Below are positions 9,745 to 17,700 of a DNA stretch of 50,539 nt, piece after piece. The position numbers were made by a program, and so were the translations under genes. The notes under the pieces were generated by a model. The model searched no databases and was not told the origin of the DNA. It saw only the letters and a program-made list of their open reading frames with translations. The stretch spans positions 1-50,539 of the forward strand of contig NZ_UPHT01000175.1 of NCBI RefSeq assembly GCF_900566085.1, given 5' to 3'. The first letter of the stretch is position 1. Each line of letters opens with the position of its first letter. Origin of the DNA: Mycobacterium attenuatum (GTDB taxonomy: Bacteria > Actinomycetota > Actinomycetes > Mycobacteriales > Mycobacteriaceae).

Positions 9745-10287
9745 ATGAAGACGGTGGGGGCCATGCGCGGGCTGATGCGGAATTTGACGTATACGGCAGC
9801 AATCACTTTGGTGACGTGCCCGGCGGCGCTAATCACGGGTGGAGCTGCGGCCGCCAATCCGGGGGCGGGCGGGCCCACCAGGGTGGCGTTAGGAGCCGCG
9901 ATGCGGCAATGCGATTACAGCCGCACCTCCGTCGCGCCGAGGTTGCCGGCGGTTTCGCCGCCTACGGGCACCGGCTCGGCGTTGATCCACAGAGCGGGAT
10001 CGCAGGCGGTCGCCGAGGTGCACCTGACCAACCCCGCACAACCGGGGATGCACTACGACGTCGGCCTGATCCAGGCGCCGCGCCCGGCCACTGCCTCGTG
10101 CGGCCCCGGCGCCCCGGGCACCGCTTTCGCCAGCCTTGACCTTGATGAGGGCGGGACGGGGACGGTGACCGTCCAGGATTCTGTGCGACAGGGTACGACG
10201 GGCGTGTGGGTGATCGTCGAGCGCCCCAACCCCAATTCCCAGGACCCCGCCGAGTTCTATACCTCCGAGTTCCTGGTGTCCATGTAG
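9745..10287 (+). CDS. Secreted protein of unknown function
   Basis: 180 residues. Basic N-terminus, hydrophobic stretch (NLTYTAAITLVTCPAALITG) and a small-residue cleavage region (GAAAANP) form a signal peptide. The mature domain of about 145 residues has two cysteines (RQCDYSR and ASCGPGAPG, a possible disulfide) and looks all-beta; I do not recognise a family. Three in-frame ATGs are possible (9745, 9763, 9775). GGTGGG at 9753-9758 would suit the second, so the start is uncertain by 6-10 residues. It is divergent from the Tat protein at 8099-9559, with 185 bp between them, and may share a promoter region with it. Confidence 0.7.
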   Translation: MKTVGAMRGLMRNLTYTAAITLVTCPAALITGGAAAANPGAGGPTRVALGAAMRQCDYSRTSVAPRLPAVSPPTGTGSALIHRAGSQAVAEVHLTNPAQPGMHYDVGLIQAPRPATASCGPGAPGTAFASLDLDEGGTGTVTVQDSVRQGTTGVWVIVERPNPNSQDPAEFYTSEFLVSM

Positions 10288-10417
10288 CCTATGCGGGCCG
10301 CCCGCGCGCCTGACTGACGAATGCCGGACACCCGCGGGACTTCGGTCCCTACCGCCGCCGGCGGTCGCGTGATGCGATTCAGGTGATTCGTCGATGGCGT
10401 CGGACGGAGGTATGGCC

Positions 10418-10885
10418 ATGAACGTCTCACCTGATTCGCAGTCCCGAACCCGCATGTTCGCCCGGGCGCTTGGACCCTTCCTGGTGATCGTCGACCTGAC
10501 GGCCGTGGTGCGTGCCGCCGACATGCAGAGCCTGCTTTCGCAGTTCGAAGCGAACTCCCTGTGGACCTGGGTGACCGGGGCGTTCGTCTTACTGTTCGGC
10601 TTGATGATGGTGGCCGGTCACCAATCGTGGCGCGGTGCCCCGGCGATCATCGTGTCCGTGCTGGGCTGGCTGGTCACGCTGCGCGGGCTCTTGCTGTTGG
10701 CATTTCCCAGGGCTTTCGTGTCGCTTGCCAACAGCATGATCGGCGCGCAGGCCGTGTGGGTGAGCTTGTGCCTGGCCGCCGCGCTGATCGGGCTGTATCT
10801 GACCTACGTCGGCTGGGCGCCGACGCCCAGCAGGCCGACACAACACACGGCTACGGCAAAGCCGGATCTGCCGCGCGCGGCGTGA
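10418..10885 (+). CDS. Four-helix membrane protein of unknown function
   Basis: 155 residues with about four hydrophobic segments: ALGPFLVIVDLTAVV, WTWVTGAFVLLFGLMMVAG, PAIIVSVLGWLVTLRGLLLL and AVWVSLCLAAALIGLYLTYVG. The ORF is open from 10394, but GGAGG at 10406-10410 sits 7 nt before ATG 10418 (MNVSPDSQSRTR), which decides the start. The C-terminal tail is hydrophilic and Pro/Thr-rich. Its stop overlaps the GTG of the following lipoprotein gene (GTGA), so the two are probably co-translated. No function can be assigned. Confidence 0.75.
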   Translation: MNVSPDSQSRTRMFARALGPFLVIVDLTAVVRAADMQSLLSQFEANSLWTWVTGAFVLLFGLMMVAGHQSWRGAPAIIVSVLGWLVTLRGLLLLAFPRAFVSLANSMIGAQAVWVSLCLAAALIGLYLTYVGWAPTPSRPTQHTATAKPDLPRAA

Positions 10886-11298
10886 GCAAGCCCCGCAGCG
10901 CCTCGACGCGCGCCCGGGTCGCCGGCCTGGCAGCGGCGATGACCGTGCTCACCAGCGGATGCGGCATGCCCAGCGGGGGCAGTGCGGCCGCGTCGTCGCC
11001 CGGTACGACCACGCCATCCACCGCCGACAGTGGCTCGTCGGCGGGCTCGTCGGCGGGCTCGTCGGCGGGCTCGTCGGCGGTGGAACAGGATGTGGTGGTC
11101 AGGCTCGACACCGCTCAACCGGATCGGCCGGTGGGTGTGCACTTCGGTCGCCACGCGGCGATATACCTGTTGGAACGCGACGATCCCCATTTCGCGACGT
11201 GGCTGGCGGTCCTGCACCGAAGCCTGAACGAGGGAACGCAAGTTCGGTTCGCCTACGCGGTGGCGGGTCCGCGGCTCACCCTGGTTGAGCCCGCATAG
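10882..11298 (+). CDS. Putative small lipoprotein with GSSA repeats
   Basis: 138 residues from GTG 10882, which overlaps the stop of the membrane-protein gene by 4 bp. The N-terminus RARVAGLAAAMTVLTSGCGM is a lipoprotein-type signal peptide; the lipobox TSGC is acceptable but not ideal. After the lipidation site comes a low-complexity linker with four copies of GSSA, encoded by an exact 12-bp tandem repeat. A compact domain of about 75 residues follows (VVRLDTAQPDRPVGVHFGRH...FAYAVAGPRLTLVEPA). I do not recognise the domain. The gene is probably the last of a two-gene unit starting at 10418. Confidence 0.65.
   Translation: MSKPRSASTRARVAGLAAAMTVLTSGCGMPSGGSAAASSPGTTTPSTADSGSSAGSSAGSSAGSSAVEQDVVVRLDTAQPDRPVGVHFGRHAAIYLLERDDPHFATWLAVLHRSLNEGTQVRFAYAVAGPRLTLVEPA
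11032..11079 (+). repeat. Four exact 12-bp tandem repeats inside the lipoprotein gene
   Basis: GGCTCGTCGGCG is repeated four times without a mismatch and encodes Gly-Ser-Ser-Ala each time. The period is a multiple of three, so copy-number change would keep the frame. It lengthens or shortens the linker between the lipid anchor and the folded domain. Confidence 0.9.
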
Positions 11299-11384
11299 CC
11301 GCTGTATGTCTTTGCATTGCAAGCTATTGGCGCAGCCCTGCACCCGGCGTTCGGGACGTCTAGACATATATAAAACCTATGTAA

Positions 11385-11390
11385 TAGTGT
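11385..11390 (+). promoter_or_regulatory. -10 element of fadE35, leaderless start
   Basis: TAGTGT (TANNNT) ends 7 nt before the ATG at 11397, the spacing at which the A of the start codon becomes the first transcribed base. No Shine-Dalgarno is present, and the upstream DNA is AT-rich (11371-11390), as expected for a promoter. Leaderless mRNAs are common in mycobacteria; this is a pattern-based call. Confidence 0.55.
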
Positions 11391-11396
11391 CGCGGG

Positions 11397-13169
11397 ATGA
11401 CCGACTACCTGCTGGAGTCCGTGGACCGGCTGCCGTTTTCGACACCGGAAAAAGCCGGACGCTACCGCACCGAGAATTACCAGGGCGCCACCGGTCTCAA
11501 CTGGTATCTCACCGATCCCACGCTGCAGTTCACTATGGCGTACTACTTGCAGCCGGACGAATTGGCTTTCGCCGAGCCACATTTGACGCGCGTGGGTGAG
11601 CTGATGGGCGGCCCGGTGACCCGCTGGGCCGAGGAGACCGACCGCAATCCACCGCAGCTGGAACGCTACGACCGGTGGGGCCATGACATCAGCCGGGTGG
11701 TGATGCCGGAGTCGTTCACCCGGTCCCAGCGGGCCATTCTGGACGCGCAGAAAACCGTGCGCGACGAAGCGAAGCGGGCCGGTGTAAGCCCGTCGCTGCC
11801 GCTGTTCGCAGCCAACTATCTGCTCAACCAGGCCGACATCGGGATGGCCTGTGCGCTGGGCACTGGCGGCAACATGGTCCGATCCCTGGTGACGGCCTAC
11901 GCGCCGCCCGATGTGCGTGACTACGTCCTGGACAAACTCAACTCCGGCGAGTGGGACGGCCAGGCGGCGCAACTGATGACCGAGCGAACTGGGGGCTCGG
12001 ATCTGGGCGCGCTGGAAACCACCGCGACCCGCAGCGGCGATGCCTGGCTGCTGAACGGCTTCAAATGGTTTGCCTCTAATTGCGCCGGGGAGGCGTTTGT
12101 GGTGCTGGCCAAACCCGAAGGAGCCCCCGACTCGACCCGGGGCGTGGCGTCGTTCCTGGTGTTGCGGACGCGCCGGGACGGCTCCCGCAACGGCGTGCGC
12201 GTCCGGCGGCTGAAGGACAAACTTGGGACCCGCTCGGTCGCCTCTGGCGAGATCGAGTTCGTCGAGGCCGAAGCCTTTCTGCTGTCCGGTGAGCCGCGGG
12301 CTGACTCCGGGCCGGCCGACGGCAAGGGCCTTGGCCGCATGATGGAACTGACCAACAAATTGCGACTGGGCACCGCCTCGTTCGCCGTCGGCAATGCGCG
12401 CCGCGCCTTGGTCGAGTCGCTGTGTTACACCCGCCAGCGGCGGGCGTTCGGCGACGCACTCATCGACAAGCCGCTGATCCGGCGCAAGCTCGCCGAGATG
12501 ATCGTCGACGTCGAAGCCGCCCTGGCGCTGATCTTCGACGGCACCGGCGCCCCCAATCACGGTCAGCCCCAGGCGATTCGGCAACGTATCGCGGTACCGG
12601 TGACCAAGCTGCGGGTGTGCCGGCTCGGGATCACCGCCGCCTCCGACGCGGTCGAGCTGCACGGCGGCAACGGCTATATCGAAACCTGGCCGGTGGCAAG
12701 GATTTTGCGCGACGCGCAGGTAAACACCATCTGGGAGGGTTCCGACAACATCCTGTGTCTGGACGTGCGCCGCGGCATGGAGCAGTCGCGGGCGCACGAG
12801 CCGCTGCTGGCCCGCATGCGCGATGCGGTGTCGGCGTCCGACGATGACGACACGACGCGCCTGGTGTCGCGCCGCATCGAGGATCTCGATGCGGCGATCA
12901 CCGCGTGGGCGAAGCTGGACCGGGATCTGGCCGAGGCGCGACTATACCCGCTGGCGCAGTTCATGGGCGACGTCTACGCGGCAGCGCTGCTCACCGAGCA
13001 GGCGGCGTGGGAGCGAGAAACTCGCGGCGCCGATCGCAAGGCGCTGGTCGCGCGCCTGTACGTGCAGCGGTATCTGGCCGACTGCGGCCCATTGCGCGGC
13101 CTGGACACCGAAGGCGACGAGGCGCTGCAGCGCTTCGACGAACTCGCAGCGGGCGCCCTCACGCTGTAG
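11397..13169 (+). CDS. fadE35: Acyl-CoA dehydrogenase FadE35 (AidB-like)
   Basis: 590 residues, against about 593 in M. tuberculosis FadE35 (Rv3797). It has the acyl-CoA dehydrogenase fold with the long N-terminal and C-terminal additions of the AidB-like branch. The N-terminal helical domain is followed by the flavin-binding middle domain (MTERTGGSDLGALETTA, FKWFASN) and the C-terminal helical domain (RRAFGDALIDKPLIRRKLAEM, LHGGNGYIETWPVARILRDA, NTIWEGSDNILCLDVRRGM). It is expected to bind FAD and to oxidise an acyl-CoA, but the substrate is unknown. The gene is monocistronic and ends 10 bp before the convergent accD4 stop. The IS1557 copy that separates these two genes in M. tuberculosis is absent. 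Confidence 0.92.
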   Translation: MTDYLLESVDRLPFSTPEKAGRYRTENYQGATGLNWYLTDPTLQFTMAYYLQPDELAFAEPHLTRVGELMGGPVTRWAEETDRNPPQLERYDRWGHDISRVVMPESFTRSQRAILDAQKTVRDEAKRAGVSPSLPLFAANYLLNQADIGMACALGTGGNMVRSLVTAYAPPDVRDYVLDKLNSGEWDGQAAQLMTERTGGSDLGALETTATRSGDAWLLNGFKWFASNCAGEAFVVLAKPEGAPDSTRGVASFLVLRTRRDGSRNGVRVRRLKDKLGTRSVASGEIEFVEAEAFLLSGEPRADSGPADGKGLGRMMELTNKLRLGTASFAVGNARRALVESLCYTRQRRAFGDALIDKPLIRRKLAEMIVDVEAALALIFDGTGAPNHGQPQAIRQRIAVPVTKLRVCRLGITAASDAVELHGGNGYIETWPVARILRDAQVNTIWEGSDNILCLDVRRGMEQSRAHEPLLARMRDAVSASDDDDTTRLVSRRIEDLDAAITAWAKLDRDLAEARLYPLAQFMGDVYAAALLTEQAAWERETRGADRKALVARLYVQRYLADCGPLRGLDTEGDEALQRFDELAAGALTL

Positions 13170-13179
13170 CGCGAGCTGG

Positions 13180-14733
13180 CTACACCGGGATCAGGCCGTG
13201 CTTGCGGCCTAGCCGCGTCCATTGCTGCTTATCCCGTAGTAGATGCAGCGACTTGCGCAACAGCAGCCGGGTTTCATGCGGGTCGATCACCGCGTCGATA
13301 AACCCGCGCTCGGCGGCGATCCACGGAATCGCCATGTTGAGGTTGTAGCCCTCGATGAAGTCTTTCTTGATCGCCTGCGCTTCCGGCGCAGTGGGGTCCG
13401 GGAAGCGTTTCATCAGCAGCTGCGCGGCCCCCTCGGCACCGATCACCGCGATGCGCGCGGTGGGCCAGGCGAAGTTGAAGTCGGCGGTCAGCTGCCGGGA
13501 GCCCATCACCGCGTACGCGCCGCCGTAGGATTTGCGGACCGTGATGGTCACCTTCGGTACGTCGGCCTCGACCACGGAGTACAGGAACCGGCCGCCGCGC
13601 TTGATGATGCCCCGCTTCTCCTCCTCCGCACCCGGCAGAAATCCGGGGGTATCCACCACGAACACCAGCGGGATCTGGAACGAATCACAGAACCTGATGA
13701 ACCGCGCCGCCTTGTCGGAAGCCTCGTTGTCGATGGCCCCGGACATGTGCATGGGCTGGTTGGCGATCACGCCCACCGGACGCCCGTCGACCCGGGCGTA
13801 CCCGGTGATGATGGCCGGCCCGTGCTGCGCGGCGACGTCCAGAAAGTCGCCGTCGTCGAAGATGCGCAGCAGGATCTCGTGCATGTCGTAGGCCGCATTG
13901 TCGGAGTCCGGCACGATCGAGTCGAGTTCCAGGTCGGTCGGGGTGATCTCCGGTTCCAGCCCGGGATTGATGGCCGGCGGCTTGCCGAAGCAGTTGGACG
14001 GCAAAAACGACAGGAAGTCGCGCACGTAACCGAACGCCTCGGCTTCGGAGTTCACCACGTGGTGGATGTTGCCGTAGCGGGCCTGCGCGTCGGAGCCGCC
14101 GAGTTCGTCGAGGGTGACGTCCTCGCCGGTGACCTCACGGATCACGTCGGGTCCGGTGACGAAGAAGTAGCCCTGGTCACGCACCGAGACCAGCAGGTCG
14201 TCCTGGATCGGCGAATACACCGCTCCCCCGGCGCACTTGCCGAAGATGAGGGAGATCTGCGGCACCACCCCGGACAGTGCCTCGTGACGTTGACCCAACT
14301 CGGCATACCACGCCAACGACGTGACGGCGTCCTGGATGCGGGCGCCGCCGGAGTCCTGGATACCGACGATCGGGCAGCCGACCATCGCGCACCACTCCAT
14401 CAGCCGGGCCACCTTGCGGCCGAACATCTCACCGACGGTGCCGCCGAACACCGTCTGGTCGTGGGAGAACACCCCGACCGGTCGGCCGTTGATGAGCCCG
14501 TGCCCGGTGACCACCCCGTCGCCGTAGAGCGCGTTGGGGTCGCCCGGGGTGCGGCACAACGCCCCGATTTCGAAGAAGGTGCCCGGGTCCACCAGCTCGT
14601 AGACGCGGGCGCGGGCACTGGGGATGCCCTTCTTGTCGCGCTTGGCGGCGGCCTTCTCACCGCCGGGCTCCTTGGCCAGCTCCAGCTTTTCGCGTAGTTC
14701 GGCCAGCAGCTCGGCGGTGGTCTTCGTGCTCAC
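13180..14733 (-). CDS. accD4: Acyl-CoA carboxylase beta subunit AccD4
   Basis: 517 residues, carboxyltransferase subunit. With the biotinylated AccA3 (and AccD5/AccE5 in the long-chain complex), AccD4 carboxylates the C24-C26 acyl-CoA that Pks13 uses as extender, giving the alpha branch of mycolic acids. Both crotonase-like halves are seen, with GGARIQDAVTSLAWYAELGQ and KCAGGAVYSPIQDD in the N-terminal half and VVDTPGFLPGAEEEKRGII and RKSYGGAYAVMGSRQLTAD in the C-terminal half. The GTG start at 14733 directly follows the pks13 TAA with no gap, so it is translated from the fadD32-pks13-accD4 message. Confidence 0.96.
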   Translation of the reverse strand: MSTKTTAELLAELREKLELAKEPGGEKAAAKRDKKGIPSARARVYELVDPGTFFEIGALCRTPGDPNALYGDGVVTGHGLINGRPVGVFSHDQTVFGGTVGEMFGRKVARLMEWCAMVGCPIVGIQDSGGARIQDAVTSLAWYAELGQRHEALSGVVPQISLIFGKCAGGAVYSPIQDDLLVSVRDQGYFFVTGPDVIREVTGEDVTLDELGGSDAQARYGNIHHVVNSEAEAFGYVRDFLSFLPSNCFGKPPAINPGLEPEITPTDLELDSIVPDSDNAAYDMHEILLRIFDDGDFLDVAAQHGPAIITGYARVDGRPVGVIANQPMHMSGAIDNEASDKAARFIRFCDSFQIPLVFVVDTPGFLPGAEEEKRGIIKRGGRFLYSVVEADVPKVTITVRKSYGGAYAVMGSRQLTADFNFAWPTARIAVIGAEGAAQLLMKRFPDPTAPEAQAIKKDFIEGYNLNMAIPWIAAERGFIDAVIDPHETRLLLRKSLHLLRDKQQWTRLGRKHGLIPV

Positions 14734-17700
14734 TTAGGGGGCCCTCTGTTCAGCCTCGACGTTGCCTAACGCGCGGCTCATGTGCTCGCCCACCTTGGCG
14801 ATGATCGGCTCGTCGATGGCCTGGATGTGCTCACCACCGATCGGCACGACCTCGAGGTCGGAGACGTACTCGCCCCAACCGCCGTCCGGCTGGCGAACGG
14901 CATAGCGCGGCTCGAACATGATCGCGTCGTCATGGTATCGGTCGGCCATGTAGAGGGTGACATGCCCGTCGTAGGGCTGGATCTGCGCGGTGTCGATCGC
15001 GCGGTTGTCCAGGTACGACGTGCGCTGGTGCTCGATGATCCCGGCCGGGATCTGCACGCCGGACTCCCGCACGGCGTCGAGCACGAACCGGACCTGGCCC
15101 TCGTCGTCGAGCTCCTCAAGCTGCTCGTAGGGGATCGCCGGGATGGTGACGTTGAACGTCTTCTCGGCGAAGCGGGCGTAGCGGTCCCAGCGCTTGCGGA
15201 TCTCCTCCTTGGTCTGCGGGATCTCTTCGCCGGCCCGCACGGCATCGATCAGGCCGACGAACGCGACGTTCTTGCCCAGCCGCTTGAGCCCGATCGCGCA
15301 GGCGTAGGCCAGCACCCCGCCCAGCGACCAGCCGACCAGAATGTAGGGCCCGTCGCCCTGCATCTCGACCAGCTTCGGAACATACTGCGCGGCACGCTCT
15401 TCGATGGTCCCCTCGACCCGCTCGAAGCCGTACATCGGGGTGTCCGCCGGCAGCCGGTTGAGCAACGGCTCGTACACCACGGTCGAGCCGCCGGCCGGAT
15501 GGAACACGAACACCGGCGGCTTGGTGCAGCCCTCTGCCCGGGCACGCAGGGTACGGACAAACCCGTCGATCGTGCCGGCCTCCAGGTAAGCGCGCACCTT
15601 GTCGGCCAGCGCCTCGATGTTGGCCGCGGTCAGCACATCCTCGGCGGTGATCGGGCCTTCGGCACGCTCGGCAAGCCGTTGGGCCATCTTGGCGGCGGCG
15701 GCATCGTCCAGCTTGGGCAGCGGGTTGAAGATGCCGCCCGGTGATTTGCCGGTGACGATCGCCCAGGTGGCAAAGGTGACCCGCTCGGCCGCATCACGCG
15801 GCGGCACGTCGGCGTTGAGCGCCTTGGCGACCGCTTCGGAGTTCAGCGCCTCCGCGGCACCTTTGAGATTCGGCTGCCCGTTGCCCGAGGGACCCGACGG
15901 ATCCGTCGGCGGCGGCGGGACACCCGGCGGTGCTTGGGTTTCCGGTTTTGCCTGCGGGTCGGGCGCCGGCGCAGTCACCGTCGAAACCGTTGCACCACTG
16001 AGCAATTCGGCCTGCGCCCGGGCAATCTCCTCGGCCGTCTGGTTCTTCTGGTACTCGCTGAGCTGCGTCACCTCGTCGCGGTGCTCGACGGCGTACTCGA
16101 TCAGCTTCTCGACGTTGTAGAGGTTGGCATCGCGCACCGCCGTCAACTGAATCGGCGGCAGGTCGAAGTCGTATTCGACGCGGTTCTTGATCCGTACCGC
16201 CATCAGTGAGTCGAGCCCGAGCTCGATCAGCGGCACCTCCCACGGCAGGTCCTCGGGCTCGTAGCCCATCGCCGACCCGACGATCAGGCCCAGCCGATCC
16301 GCGATGGTCTCACCGGAATCCGGCGACCACCTGCCCACGTCGGAGGGCAGATAGCGGGTGGTCAGGCTGTCGGTCAGCGTGTCGGCCTCCGGCTCCTCGG
16401 GCGCTTGAGGCACCTGCGGCACCACCGGCGCCGCGGCCGCGATCGCCGTGCCGGCCCCGACGGCGGCAGGCAACACCGACTCCAAGCCGGACCGGGCCAC
16501 CAAGGCGTCGTAGACCAGCGTGAACGACTCGTCGATGCGGGCGTGCACCTGAACCGACGCGCCGCCGGGATGCCGCGTCATCGTCGTCACCAGCCGGGCG
16601 CCCTCGCCGGGCACCGCACGCTGCTCGGCGGCCGTCAGCTGTGCGTCGGAAAGCACTTGGGCCGCAGCGGCTCTCACCAGCGCCGCGAGGTCGGTCTGGC
16701 CGTTGCGCGGCGCGTACTCCCACACGTGGCGGCCGTCCGGCAGCGCGACATGGTTGCCCGGCATGATCACCGAGGCGTCGCCGGAGAAGTGCGCGTCGAG
16801 CCAGTGCTCCTTGCGCTTGAACCGGGTCGGCGGGATGTCGGCGAAATCCTCGGGGCCCGTGGCACGGCTGAAGAGCGTCCAGATGTCCAGGTCGTGGCCG
16901 TACACATAGAGCTGGGCCATGGTCGAGATCATCGACTCGACCTCGTCCTGCTTGCGGGCCAGCGTCGGGATCAGCTGGGCGTCATGCAGGCCGGCGGCGG
17001 CCGTGGTCAAACCCACCTGCATCAGCGCCACCGGGTTGGGCGCCAATTCCAGGAATGTGGTGTGCCCGCTGTCGACGGCGTTGCGGATTCCGTGGGTGAA
17101 GTAGACGGAATGCCGCAGCCCCTTCTTCCAGTACTCGACGTCGTGGATGGGCTCGCTGCCCGGCTTGATGTAGCTGCCCTCGTGCACCGTCGAGAAGATC
17201 CCGCAGGTCGGACTCATCGCCTTGATGCCCTGCAGCTCGGCGGACAGCTCACCGAGCAGCGGATCCATCTGCTGAGTGTGGCTGGCGCCCTTGGTCTGGA
17301 ACTTGCGGGCGAACTTGCCCTCGGCTTCGGCGCGGGCGATGATCGCGTCCACCTGCTCGGGCGGGCCGCCGATGACCGTCTGGGTGGGTGCGGCGTAGAC
17401 GCACACCTCCAGATCGGGAAAGGCCTCAGACTCCTTAAACACCGTCTTGATCTCGTCGGCGGAGTACTCCACCAGCGCCATCAGCCGGATGTACTCGCCG
17501 AACAGCATCGCCTCGCCCTCGCCCATCAGATGCGAGCGGGAGCAGATGGCGCGGGTGGCGTCGCGCAGCGACAGGCCGCCGGCGAAGTACGCCGATGCCG
17601 CCTCGCCCAGCGACTGCCCGACCACCGCGGCCGGCTTGGCGCCGTGATGCTTGAGCAGCTCACCGAGGGCGATCTGGATCGCGAAGATGGTGACCTGGGT

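Noticed and set aside
11253..12797. 514-residue minus-strand frame opposite fadE35
   Set aside because: Shadow of FadE35, which keeps all acyl-CoA dehydrogenase motifs.
13243..14697. 484-residue open frame on + opposite accD4
   Set aside because: Antisense shadow of a clearly recognised carboxyltransferase.
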